DNA from: JBBRMW01 sp038239365
GTDB lineage: Bacteria > Chloroflexota > Anaerolineae > Aggregatilineales > UBA2796
Direction of reading: 5' to 3'
Length of the DNA: 13,666 nucleotides
Assembly (NCBI GenBank): GCA_038239365.1
Contig: JBBSEU010000156.1
Location: 1-13,666, forward strand
Position 1 is the stretch's first letter. Each line of letters opens with the position of its first letter. The notes under the pieces were generated by a model, which had not been told where the DNA came from, made no database searches, and saw nothing but the letters and a program-made list of their open reading frames with translations. Positions 7,483-13,666 of this stretch are shown in pieces. The translations under genes were made by a program, and so were the position numbers.

Positions 7483-8667
7483 TTAACCGCCGCTTAGATT
7501 CATTACCGGCTGCTGTACCTGTGGATTATGAAAAACTTCGCTCAAGACAAGACTGGCTGCCCCGCGTGCCCAAATATCATCATTGAGTGCCTTCACAGTG
7601 ATTTCAACATCTTCTATAAACGGATCAAAACACTGTTTGCGAATCCCTTCGTGCATGGTTGCGCGCAGATGTTCCAAGGCGCGTACCCCCTCTCCGCTGA
7701 TGATAATTTGTGCTGGATTAAATAACTGAATGAGTGTAGCGATTCCCTGACCCAGTGCTGTACCCGCCTTCGAGAACACATCAAGTGCATTCAAATCATG
7801 GGCATCCGCCGCATGAACAAGGTCGTCAGGTGTATTCACATCTAGGCCATTCAGTTTTGCCCGACGCAGCAACCAGGGTTCAGCTACAAAGGTTTCCAGA
7901 CATCCGCGCTTGCCGCAGGTGCAGAGTGGGCCGTTGGCATCGATGGGAATATGTCCCAACTCGCCTGCTCCGCCACGCGCACCGCGATATAGCACACCAC
8001 CTGTCACAATGCCAAGACCGACGCCGCGCCCAATGGTCACTACCAGAAAATCATGCACATGCTGGCCTGCGCCATAGAGTTGTTCGGCCAGGGTGAGCGT
8101 GTTCACATTGTTATCCAGATAGACGGGATAATCCAGATGACTTTCGAGCAGATCGGCAAACGGGATTTCGCGCCAGGAGTTGAGCGGCGACATACGCAAA
8201 ACACCGAGTTTGCGATCCACGATACCCGTAACGCCCATGCCAATGCCAAGCATACGAGATTGATCGACGCGCGCATTTTGCAACAATTCAACAATACATT
8301 CGGCCAGGCGTGCCGCGACACTTTGAGCATCGCGTACTTCAAACTGCACCTGCTCTCGCTCGATGATCCTGGCATTCAGATCAGTTAAGGCTAACGTAGC
8401 GAAGTCTTCATCCAGTTTGACGCCAACCACGTAGGCACCACTTGCATCAAGCGCCAGAAGAATAGGGCGGCGTCCCCCGCGTGAATTCCCCTCTTCTTGT
8501 TCGTAAATCAGGCCATTGTCGATCAAACCCGCCGTCAAGCCCGTCACCGCTGCTGGACTCAACGCGGTGAGGCGGGCAATATCTGTCCGTGCAATAGGCC
8601 CATGCGACTTGATCACATTGAGAATGGTAGAACGATTGATCGCTTTAAGTAACTGCCGACGAGCCAT
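7483..8667 (-). CDS. ROK-family transcriptional repressor
   Basis: Sugar-responsive repressor of the NagC/XylR type, 394 residues. An N-terminal winged helix-turn-helix (about 8-58; ARTDIARLTALSPAAVTGL is the recognition region) ends in RGGRRP, the usual wing/linker. The sugar-kinase-like ROK domain follows. The zinc site is GELGH (235-239) plus CTCGKRGCLE (249-258), with C249, C251 and C256. LDNNVN (184-189) holds the Asp at the sugar-binding site. The ATG at 8667 has AAGGGA a few bases upstream. It is the first gene in the direction of the sugar operon and faces the GH66-like gene at 9044 divergently, so it most likely controls both from the region between. The effector is probably glucose or an isomalto-oligosaccharide; this is inferred from context. 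Confidence 0.9.
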   Translation of the reverse strand: MARRQLLKAINRSTILNVIKSHGPIARTDIARLTALSPAAVTGLTAGLIDNGLIYEQEEGNSRGGRRPILLALDASGAYVVGVKLDEDFATLALTDLNARIIEREQVQFEVRDAQSVAARLAECIVELLQNARVDQSRMLGIGMGVTGIVDRKLGVLRMSPLNSWREIPFADLLESHLDYPVYLDNNVNTLTLAEQLYGAGQHVHDFLVVTIGRGVGLGIVTGGVLYRGARGGAGELGHIPIDANGPLCTCGKRGCLETFVAEPWLLRRAKLNGLDVNTPDDLVHAADAHDLNALDVFSKAGTALGQGIATLIQLFNPAQIIISGEGVRALEHLRATMHEGIRKQCFDPFIEDVEITVKALNDDIWARGAASLVLSEVFHNPQVQQPVMNLSGG

Positions 8668-8732
8668 AAGTTCCCTTGATTTTTAGCGAGTGGCCTGCAT
8701 CTTGCATCACTGAATGAAAAAAGATGTTGTCT

Positions 8733-8762
8733 AGAATAGATCGATTTGTAATGGCTTGTCAA
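8733..8762 (-). promoter_or_regulatory. Promoter of the ROK gene
   Basis: On the minus strand, a perfect -35 box TTGACA (8757-8762) is followed by an 18-base spacer and TATTCT (8733-8738), five of six matches to the -10 consensus. Transcription would start near 8726, leaving a leader of about 60 bases before the ROK start codon. Confidence 0.6.
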
Positions 8763-8842
8763 GTATTTGGTCAGAATTGCTCATCCCAATTGAGAATTCC
8801 AGTTCAGTCGGGGCAAATTGAGGATCAAAGTTGCAGACCCTA

Positions 8843-8872
8843 TTGACAAATTGGAAAAACACCCTTTATACT
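8843..8872 (+). promoter_or_regulatory. Promoter facing the truncated GH66 gene
   Basis: TTGACA (8843-8848, perfect -35), an 18-base spacer and TATACT (8867-8872, five of six). A transcript would begin near 8879 and have a leader of about 165 bases before the start at 9044. A CAAATTG word overlaps the -35 box, so a repressor there would block it. Confidence 0.65.
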
Positions 8873-9006
8873 GAATGCAGCTTTATTTTTACGATGAATT
8901 AAGAAAGAGCCTTTTTACATTTGTAGGTGGTCAGGTATTTCGTTTGAGGCATTTCGCTTTTTGTCGATCTTTTTTTATTAAGAAAATTAAGCCTCGTTAT
9001 TAAACT

Positions 9007-9038
9007 GACACTTCCTGGTGTCGCTCACTTTTGGAAGT
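9007..9038 (+). promoter_or_regulatory. Alternative hairpins at the ribosome binding site of the GH66-like gene
   Basis: GACAC (9007-9011) can pair with GTGTC (9018-9022). Alternatively the segment TGACACTTCC (9006-9015) can pair, with a two-base bulge, with GGAAGTCA (9033-9040), which contains the only visible Shine-Dalgarno sequence. The two structures exclude each other, and the second would hide the ribosome binding site. No known riboswitch class is recognised. The pairings are seen directly; the control role is speculation. Confidence 0.25.
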
Positions 9039-9043
9039 CATTC

Positions 9044-9925
9044 ATGAAAGTTAAATTTGCTCTCATTTCGGTAATTTTGCTGCTGCTTGTCCTCGGCACG
9101 CCACGCCCTTCGTTTGCGTGGGGGACGTTGATCAGCAACGTCAATACCAATCTGGCACGTTACTCACCCGGCGATACGGTTACTATTTACGTGTATTTGA
9201 ATAATCAATCGGGTAGTACATTCACTGGCAGCGTCAGTCTGTCGATTACCTACAAAGGTAACGTGGTCAGCGGACCTGGCTCACAATCCATCAGCGTGGG
9301 GAACGGGCAAACGGGTAATCTCAGCTTCAACTGGACGCCACCAAACACGGATTATCGCGGCTACCAGCTTGATGTAACGGCGTCGGATGGCTCTGGCGTG
9401 CGCGATGTGAACGCCACCGCCGTTGATGTATCCAGCGATTGGGGGAAATTTCCGCGCTATGGCTACGTGAGCAGTTTCCCAAACGGTATTGATGCGTACA
9501 ATATGATGTGGAAGCTGAAAAACTATCACATCAACGCCGTTCAATTCTATGATTGGCAGTATAAACATCATAATCCCTATCCCGGCAACGGCGTGGCCGT
9601 CTGGAAGGATATTGCTAACCGCGACACGTATCGCACAACGATAAGCGACTTGATTATTGCCCAACACGCTTATAAAATGCTGGCAATGAATTACAACCTG
9701 TACGGTGGCGCATTCGACAATTATTGGAACGACGGAGTGCCGATTTCGCAAGGGATTTACACCACGACAGGCAGCAATAAAAGCCCTTCTCAGCAGTATC
9801 GTGTTTCACTACCGAGCGGTTGGGCGAGCCCCTGGCTATACGAGATGAACATCCGCGACAGCGGTTGGAAGACCTGGATATTTGCCAGAGAAGCCGATGT
9901 TTTCAATAATATTGCGTTTGTCTAA
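9044..9925 (+). pseudogene. GH66-type protein truncated before the catalytic site
   Basis: A paralogue of the dextranase-type gene on the other side of the repressor. The 293 residues comprise a Sec signal peptide (cut near SFA, residue 25), an Ig-like domain (about 27-130; YSPGDTVTIYVYLNN parallels YKPGEKVTLTV in the intact enzyme) and the first part of the TIM barrel (PRYGYVSSF at 138, INAVQFYDWQYKH at 163). The end, VFNNIAFV-stop, aligns with TAFDGIHIDQYG of the full protein. The frame stops one residue after the Phe that precedes the nucleophile segment, so both catalytic residues and the C-terminal domains are lost. No later GH66 sequence follows in any frame. It has a promoter and a GGAAG site, so a secreted fragment could still be made. 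A dead gene or a non-catalytic glucan-binding protein are the alternatives. Confidence 0.75.
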
Positions 9926-10230
9926 AGTTTATTATTTATCCGAATCTGGTATGAGCCAGCCACAACAACATTAGCTTTAGATGGGTTTGTATACACAAAT
10001 ACATTTCTGAAAAATAGATTTAGCGCCAATACTTAAAATAGTTTGCCCACCCAAGTGGCAGTTTACCTAATCAAATCACTGTCCGCACTAAACTTACCCT
10101 CTCAATAGCTGAAAGATTTTATAATCTGTTTCATTCATTACCCAAAAACTACTTGACAATCTGCATTTATTGTATACAATGACTCGTAGCTGGCGTGAAA
10201 TTATGTATATTTGTATACACGAGGATTGTT
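9926..10230. promoter_or_regulatory. AT-rich gap with three TGTATACA operators
   Basis: No gene is visible in these 305 bases. The 8-base palindrome TGTATACA occurs three times: 9988-9995, 10171-10178 (within the perfect 12-base palindrome ATTGTATACAAT, 10169-10180) and 10212-10219. The core matches the operator of GntR-family regulators such as the Bacillus gluconate repressor (a TTGTATACAA core). The last two copies are 41 bases apart, about four helical turns. The middle copy covers the -10 box and the last sits just before the ribosome binding site of the dehydratase gene. No GntR gene lies in the window. A short stem AGATT-ttat-AATCT near 10113-10126 could be a weak end for the upstream transcript. 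Confidence 0.6.
10153..10180 (+). promoter_or_regulatory. Promoter of the dehydratase gene, overlapped by an operator
   Basis: TTGACA (10153-10158), a 16-base spacer and TACAAT (10175-10180, five of six). The -10 box is the right half of the palindrome ATTGTATACAAT, so a bound regulator would exclude RNA polymerase. Start of transcription would be near 10187, about 45 bases before the chosen start codon. Confidence 0.6.
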
Positions 10231-11949
10231 TTGAAACTGCGTAGCGCCGACTGGTTTGATTTACCCAACGAGCTTGGGATGCAGAACCGCTCTGTATTGC
10301 GGACGATGGGTTGGTCGCGCGAGTTTTTTGCCGGGAAACCCGTCATTGCGATTGCCAATTCGTGGAGCGAATTCAACAACTGTAATCTGGGACTCAAAGT
10401 AGTCGCCGAAGCGGTCAAGCGCGGTGTGATTGCGGGCGGTGGCGTTCCGCTGGAATTCAACACGCTGTCACTTGGCGAAGAACTGATGAAACCGAGCGCC
10501 ATGCTCTATCGCAACCTGGTGAGCATGGAAGTTGAAGAAATGCTGCGCGCCAATCCGGTCGATGGTGTCGTGCTATTGGGTGGTTGTGACAAGACAATCC
10601 CGGCGCTGTTGATGGGTGCGGCCAGCGCCAACCTGCCAAGTCTGCTTGTGTGTGCAGGTTCCAAGTTGGTCGTCAACTGGAACGGTCAGCCCATCGGGTC
10701 GGGTACTGATCTGTGGTACTACAGCGATCAGCGCCGGGCAGGGCTGCTCAGTGATAGCGACTGGCAGGAACTTGAAGAAACCTACTCGTGCAGCGCAGGC
10801 ACTTGTAACACGATGGGCAGTGCCTCAACGATGGCGATCTTAGCTGAGGCACTGGGCGTCATGCTGCCCGATGGCGCGACGCTGCCCGCCGTTGATGCCC
10901 GCCGACTGGCTCATGCCGAACGCAGTGGACGGCAAATTGTCGAGTTGGTGCGTCGGGATATTCGCCCCGCACAAATCCTGACGCGCGCGGCGTTTGAAAA
11001 TGCGTTGCGCGTTTATTTCGCGGTTGGCGGATCGACCAACGCAATCCTGCATTTGCTGGCGTTGGCCGGGCGGCTAATGGTGCCGCTTAGCCTGGATGAC
11101 TTCGATAGTCTGGCACGCACAACGCCGCTGGTCGTCAATGTGCGGCCAACGGGCACTAAGCTCATGCACGATCTGCACGATGCGGGCGGTGTGCCAGCCG
11201 TTCAGCACCGGATTCAAGACTTGCTACACCTGGATGCACCCACCATCACCGGGCGGCCTATCGCGGACAACCTGCGCCCAACACGCGACGAAACCGTTAT
11301 TTGCCCGCCGGAAAGCACAATGATTGATAAGGAATCATTGGTGGTGTTGCACGGAAATTTGGCACCACGCGGCGCAATTTTGCGGACGGCTACCGCTTCA
11401 CGACGCTTGTGGCAGCATTGTGGGCCGGCTTTTGTGTTCAATAGCTATCAGGACATGATGGCACAGATTGATGATCCGGATTTGCCCGTTACCGCCGAGT
11501 CGATCCTTGTGCTGCGTTACGCAGGGGCAGTGGGCGTGCCGGGCTTGCCCGAATGGGGCGCTATCCCGATCCCGAAAAAATTGTTGCAGCAGGGCGTAGT
11601 CGATATGGTGCGCTTGAGTGACGCGCGCATGAGCGGCACCAGCAGTGGTACGGTGGTGCTGCATATCACCCCCGAAGCGGCCATTGGCGGGGCTTTGGCG
11701 CTTGTCGAAACGGGCGACCTGATCGCGCTGGATGTTGAACATCGAACCTTAAATCTCGTGATTTCCGACTCGGCGCTGGCGGAGCGCCAGACGGCGTGGC
11801 GGCCACCCGTTTCTGAGCATCGACGCGGCTATCCGGCGCTGTATCGTGAGCATGTGTTGCAACCCGACGAGGGCTGCGACTTTGACTTTTTGCGCCCGAA
11901 ATCCGCCGACGACTTGAAATTTGTGCAGCCCGTGATCGGCAGATCGTAA
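10231..11949 (+). CDS. IlvD/Edd-family dehydratase (sugar-acid dehydratase)
   Basis: Iron-sulfur dehydratase of the dihydroxyacid/aldonic acid group. It likely converts a sugar acid such as an aldonate to its 2-keto-3-deoxy form in the cytoplasm. The 572 residues carry the three cluster cysteines C51 (NNCNLG), C119 (GGCDKTIPA) and C192 (SAGTCNTMGSASTM), the metal-site D120-K121 pair and the catalytic serine S468 in RMSGTSSGT. The opening MKLRSADWFD is shared by xylonate/arabonate dehydratases, which supports the TTG start at 10231 with GAGGA five bases before it. An in-frame GTG at 10195 would place the operator inside the coding region and has no good ribosome site. Control by a GntR-type regulator, the binding protein downstream and this family membership favour sugar-acid catabolism over branched-chain amino acid synthesis. 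The exact substrate is not known. Confidence 0.85.
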   Translation: MKLRSADWFDLPNELGMQNRSVLRTMGWSREFFAGKPVIAIANSWSEFNNCNLGLKVVAEAVKRGVIAGGGVPLEFNTLSLGEELMKPSAMLYRNLVSMEVEEMLRANPVDGVVLLGGCDKTIPALLMGAASANLPSLLVCAGSKLVVNWNGQPIGSGTDLWYYSDQRRAGLLSDSDWQELEETYSCSAGTCNTMGSASTMAILAEALGVMLPDGATLPAVDARRLAHAERSGRQIVELVRRDIRPAQILTRAAFENALRVYFAVGGSTNAILHLLALAGRLMVPLSLDDFDSLARTTPLVVNVRPTGTKLMHDLHDAGGVPAVQHRIQDLLHLDAPTITGRPIADNLRPTRDETVICPPESTMIDKESLVVLHGNLAPRGAILRTATASRRLWQHCGPAFVFNSYQDMMAQIDDPDLPVTAESILVLRYAGAVGVPGLPEWGAIPIPKKLLQQGVVDMVRLSDARMSGTSSGTVVLHITPEAAIGGALALVETGDLIALDVEHRTLNLVISDSALAERQTAWRPPVSEHRRGYPALYREHVLQPDEGCDFDFLRPKSADDLKFVQPVIGRS

Positions 11950-11970
11950 TATGGCCCGTTAGTTATTGTG

Positions 11971-11990
11971 GAGACACAGCGGTTTGTCTC
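11971..11990 (+). other. Short stem-loop between dehydratase and binding-protein genes
   Basis: GAGACA (11971-11976) pairs with TGTCTC (11985-11990) around an 8-base loop in the 105-base gap. No T-run follows, so it is not a convincing terminator. It could be a processing or attenuation site that separates dosage of the two genes. Confidence 0.3.
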
Positions 11991-12054
11991 GATATGAGCA
12001 ATCGCCGCTTTAGCTCAAAAATATGTTTAGTCCATCCAGAAAGGTCATTTGATT

Positions 12055-13410
12055 ATGTCCACTTCACCCAAACAACGTTTATCGCGCCGTCAGTTTCTAC
12101 AGGGTAGCGCCTCGGCTGCCGCCTTACTCGGCCTGGGCCTGAAACCATCGTTTGGCAGCCTTGCGACGGGTGCAGCAGCGCAAGCCGAAAAAATTACATT
12201 GTCCGTGCTGGCCGCCGATTGGGGTGGCGACTATAACGCCCTGCTGAGCCGCATCGGGAAAACCTTCACCGAAGCCAATCCAAACATCGAAGTGTCCTGG
12301 GATTTCCCCGACGATCCGCATACCAAGCTATTGACCTTGATCGCGGGCAAGACACCGCCCGACCTGGCGATCACCTATCAGCCAAACACACTGGCTCGGC
12401 TCGGCGCATTGATGCCGCTTGATGATAAACTGAAAGCGGCAGGGATTACGCGCGCCAACTACCCCGCCCCCGAATATGATCAGGCGGTATACGAGGGTAA
12501 GCTGTACGCGCTGCCGGGCGGGTCGGACTATATCGTCATGGTTTACTCGAAAGATATGTACCGCGAGGCCGGGCTTGATCCCAACAAACCGCCTAAAACC
12601 ACGGACGAATTCATGGCAAACAACCTGAAAATCCTCAAAAAGGATGCCAGCGGCAATGTCACCAAACTCGGCTACCTGCCAGTAAAGGGACACATGCTCT
12701 ATTGGAGCTATATCTTTGGCGGCAAGTGGTATGATCCAGCAACACAAAAGATCACGGCTAATGATCCGGGCAATGTGGCCGCCTTTGAGTGGATTGGCAA
12801 CTACGTCGCCAAAATAGGCTACGATCAGTGGCAGGCGTATAGCGCGATTCCGGGCGTGTTCGAGCCGGGTAATCCGTTCTCAACCGGGCAGCTTGCTCAC
12901 TTCTTTGAGGGGTTCTGGATCTACGATCCGCTCGATAAGCACGCGCCCAAAGTCGATTATGGCATGGCGCTCCTGCCGACGCTCAAGGGGACGCCGGAAG
13001 AACGCGCGAACTACTCGGTGGGCGGTTGGCTGTTTGGCATCCCGGCAGGCGCTAAATATGCGGATGCGGCCTGGCAGTTCATGAAGTTCGCGTTTATCGA
13101 TAACGCAGCGAAGATGGGCGTCGATACCGAGAACGAGCCTGCCTATCGGCCTGCCGTCGCCGACTGGCAAAAAGGGTTACGTGGCAAGTTGGGCGAAACC
13201 AACCGCATGATCCCCTATTTGGGTTTGTTCTCGGAGATGGCAGAGAATGCCACAAAAGCATGGCCGGCCATTCCGGTGAGCGCCTACCTTGCCAACGAAC
13301 GGGATCGCGCCTTTGAAGCGGTGATCAGTGGCGGCAAATCGGCCAAAGATGCGCTTGACGAGATGACCAAAAATGCTCAGGCCGAACTGGACAAGGCCCT
13401 CAAAAAATAG
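12055..13410 (+). CDS. Tat-exported solute-binding protein of an ABC importer
   Basis: Family 1 solute-binding protein, 451 residues. It begins with a twin-arginine signal (SRRQFLQGSASAAALLGLGL, R11-R12) and is cut probably near AAAQA-EKI (44/45), so it is predicted to be exported folded. The mature part has ITLSVLAADWGGDYN, LIAGKTPPDLAITYQPN and a WIFxGxxW-type second lobe (VGGWLFGIPAGAKYADAAWQF), typical of sugar binders. The ATG at 12055 has AAAGG ten bases upstream; a TTG at 12049 adds only two residues. It follows the dehydratase and precedes a probable permease, which suggests uptake of the sugar acid or glycoside that the dehydratase pathway uses. It is not close to the binding protein at 6034-7317 in its visible motifs, so the two transporters probably serve different substrates. 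Confidence 0.88.
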   Translation: MSTSPKQRLSRRQFLQGSASAAALLGLGLKPSFGSLATGAAAQAEKITLSVLAADWGGDYNALLSRIGKTFTEANPNIEVSWDFPDDPHTKLLTLIAGKTPPDLAITYQPNTLARLGALMPLDDKLKAAGITRANYPAPEYDQAVYEGKLYALPGGSDYIVMVYSKDMYREAGLDPNKPPKTTDEFMANNLKILKKDASGNVTKLGYLPVKGHMLYWSYIFGGKWYDPATQKITANDPGNVAAFEWIGNYVAKIGYDQWQAYSAIPGVFEPGNPFSTGQLAHFFEGFWIYDPLDKHAPKVDYGMALLPTLKGTPEERANYSVGGWLFGIPAGAKYADAAWQFMKFAFIDNAAKMGVDTENEPAYRPAVADWQKGLRGKLGETNRMIPYLGLFSEMAENATKAWPAIPVSAYLANERDRAFEAVISGGKSAKDALDEMTKNAQAELDKALKK

Positions 13411-13425
13411 AGGGGATCAGATAGC

Positions 13426-13518
13426 CCTCACCTCCCAACCCCTCTCCCGGTGAGAGGGGGAGTGCGGGCAATCTTCCGACTCCCCCTCTCTGTCACCGGA
13501 GAGGGGTTGGGGGTGAGG
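13426..13518. repeat. Long near-perfect inverted repeat (dispersed hairpin element)
   Basis: Left arm 13426-13463 (CCTCACCTCCCAACCCCTCT and on) and right arm 13479-13518 (reverse complement CCTCACCCCCAACCCCTCTC and on) pair almost throughout, with a few one- to two-base differences and a 15-base loop. Each arm also folds on itself (CCTCTC/GAGAGG), so a cruciform is possible. Repeats rich in CCCTCACCCCC and AACCCCTCTCCC are, from memory, common in Chloroflexota genomes; only one copy is present here. A T-rich stretch at 13531-13538 follows, so it may also weaken transcription between the binding-protein gene and the next gene. Confidence 0.75.
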
Positions 13519-13541
13519 TTAATCCGCCCTTATTTTTTAAT

Positions 13542-13555
13542 GTCCATTAGTGGAC
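13542..13555. repeat. Small inverted repeat
   Basis: GTCCA-TTAG-TGGAC forms a 5-bp stem with a four-base loop between the two larger hairpins. It may be part of the same composite element. Confidence 0.35.
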
Positions 13556-13567
13556 TTCGCTACCTGA

Positions 13568-13589
13568 GCCTGGGACTTGAGTCCCAGGC
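13568..13589. repeat. Perfect GCCTGGGAC hairpin palindrome
   Basis: GCCTGGGACTTGAGTCCCAG followed by GC folds into a 9-bp stem with a TTGA loop, ending about 31 bases before the next start codon. With the long inverted repeat just upstream it makes an intergenic cluster of hairpins. It resembles a dispersed repeat unit more than a terminator because no T-run follows. Confidence 0.6.
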
Positions 13590-13620
13590 CCACCTTTATT
13601 GAGCTTCGAGAGGAAAAATT

Positions 13621-13666
13621 ATGGCACGATCAGCAGGTTTATCGACACCTTTTGGCACACTGCGCG
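13621..13666 (+). CDS. N-terminus of a gene running off the right edge, probably an ABC permease
   Basis: ATG GCA CGA gives MARSAGLSTPFGTLR and continues out of the window. GAGAGG lies seven to eight bases before the ATG, a strong ribosome binding site. The basic, polar start and its place behind a solute-binding protein gene fit a CUT1 permease. Fifteen residues cannot prove it. Confidence 0.5.
   Translation, partial: MARSAGLSTPFGTLR

Larger units (their letters stand above)
8668..9043. promoter_or_regulatory. Divergent control region between ROK and GH66-like genes
   Basis: This 376-base gap has no credible gene. It holds one promoter in each direction. Between them lies a cluster of AATTG-type words: GAATTG (8774-8779), CAATTG (8787-8792), CAAATTG (8814-8820) and CAAATTG (8847-8853). 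The first two form an inverted pair, and the last overlaps the rightward -35 box. These are candidate operators for the divergently encoded ROK repressor. The right half (8880-9000) is AT-rich with poly-T and poly-A runs and forms a long leader for the rightward gene. Confidence 0.45.

Noticed and set aside
9281..9751. 156-residue minus-strand open frame opposite the truncated GH66 gene
   Set aside because: No recognisable domain, no ribosome site, and fully antisense to a frame with clear homology.
10195..10230. GTG start at 10195 for the dehydratase
   Set aside because: The added residues are encoded by operator sequence and are not seen in the family; TTG at 10231 gives the family's MKLRS opening.
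11398..11742. 114-residue minus-strand open frame inside the dehydratase
   Set aside because: Antisense to conserved catalytic sequence (RMSGTSSGT region); no independent support.
12124..13170. Several antisense frames over the second binding-protein gene
   Set aside because: They follow the codon bias of the GC-rich sense gene and have no domain or start signals.
13426..13589. Possible CRISPR or tandem repeat array
   Set aside because: The repeated units are inverted, not direct, and there are no regular spacers.

Overview
The window looks like accessory carbohydrate-utilisation DNA from a Chloroflexota-type bacterium. This is an inference from CUT1 sugar transporters without a local ATPase, a ROK repressor, a Tat-exported binding protein, and G/C-rich hairpin repeats of a kind I recall as common in that phylum. 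No rRNA, tRNA or CRISPR array was seen. GC content is moderate and varies, with AT-rich stretches confined to the regulatory gaps.

Left end (1-1240): insertion-sequence debris. An IS3-family element leaves the window to the left; its outer end lies near 99 and its first transposase gene begins on the minus strand at 37. It sits inside an IS630-family transposase gene whose 3' third survives at 100-470. A second, older IS630 remnant with stops and frameshifts fills about 517-1236 and abuts the end of the sugar operon.

Minus-strand operon (8667 down to 1241): ROK-family repressor, Sec-exported sugar-binding protein, two CUT1 permeases (the first broken by a one-base shift in a T7 run), a secreted GH66 dextranase/cycloisomaltooligosaccharide glucanotransferase-type enzyme, and a cytoplasmic GH15 glucoamylase/glucodextranase-type enzyme. 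The layout predicts this order: GH66 cuts an alpha-1,6-glucan outside, the ABC transporter imports the oligosaccharides, GH15 releases glucose inside, and the ROK protein senses the sugar. The ABC ATPase is absent and would have to be a shared one encoded elsewhere.

Middle (8668-10230): a divergent control region with two good sigma-70-like promoters, one for the ROK gene and one facing right. The right-facing one leads to a second GH66-type gene (9044-9925) that stops just before the position of the catalytic aspartate. An AT-rich gap then carries three copies of the palindrome TGTATACA, which resembles a GntR-family operator.

Right end (10231-13666): a plus-strand unit with an IlvD/Edd-family sugar-acid dehydratase, a Tat-exported solute-binding protein, two strong hairpin repeats, and the first 15 codons of another gene, probably a permease. 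This looks like a separate sugar-acid uptake and dehydration system controlled by a GntR-type regulator that is not in the window.
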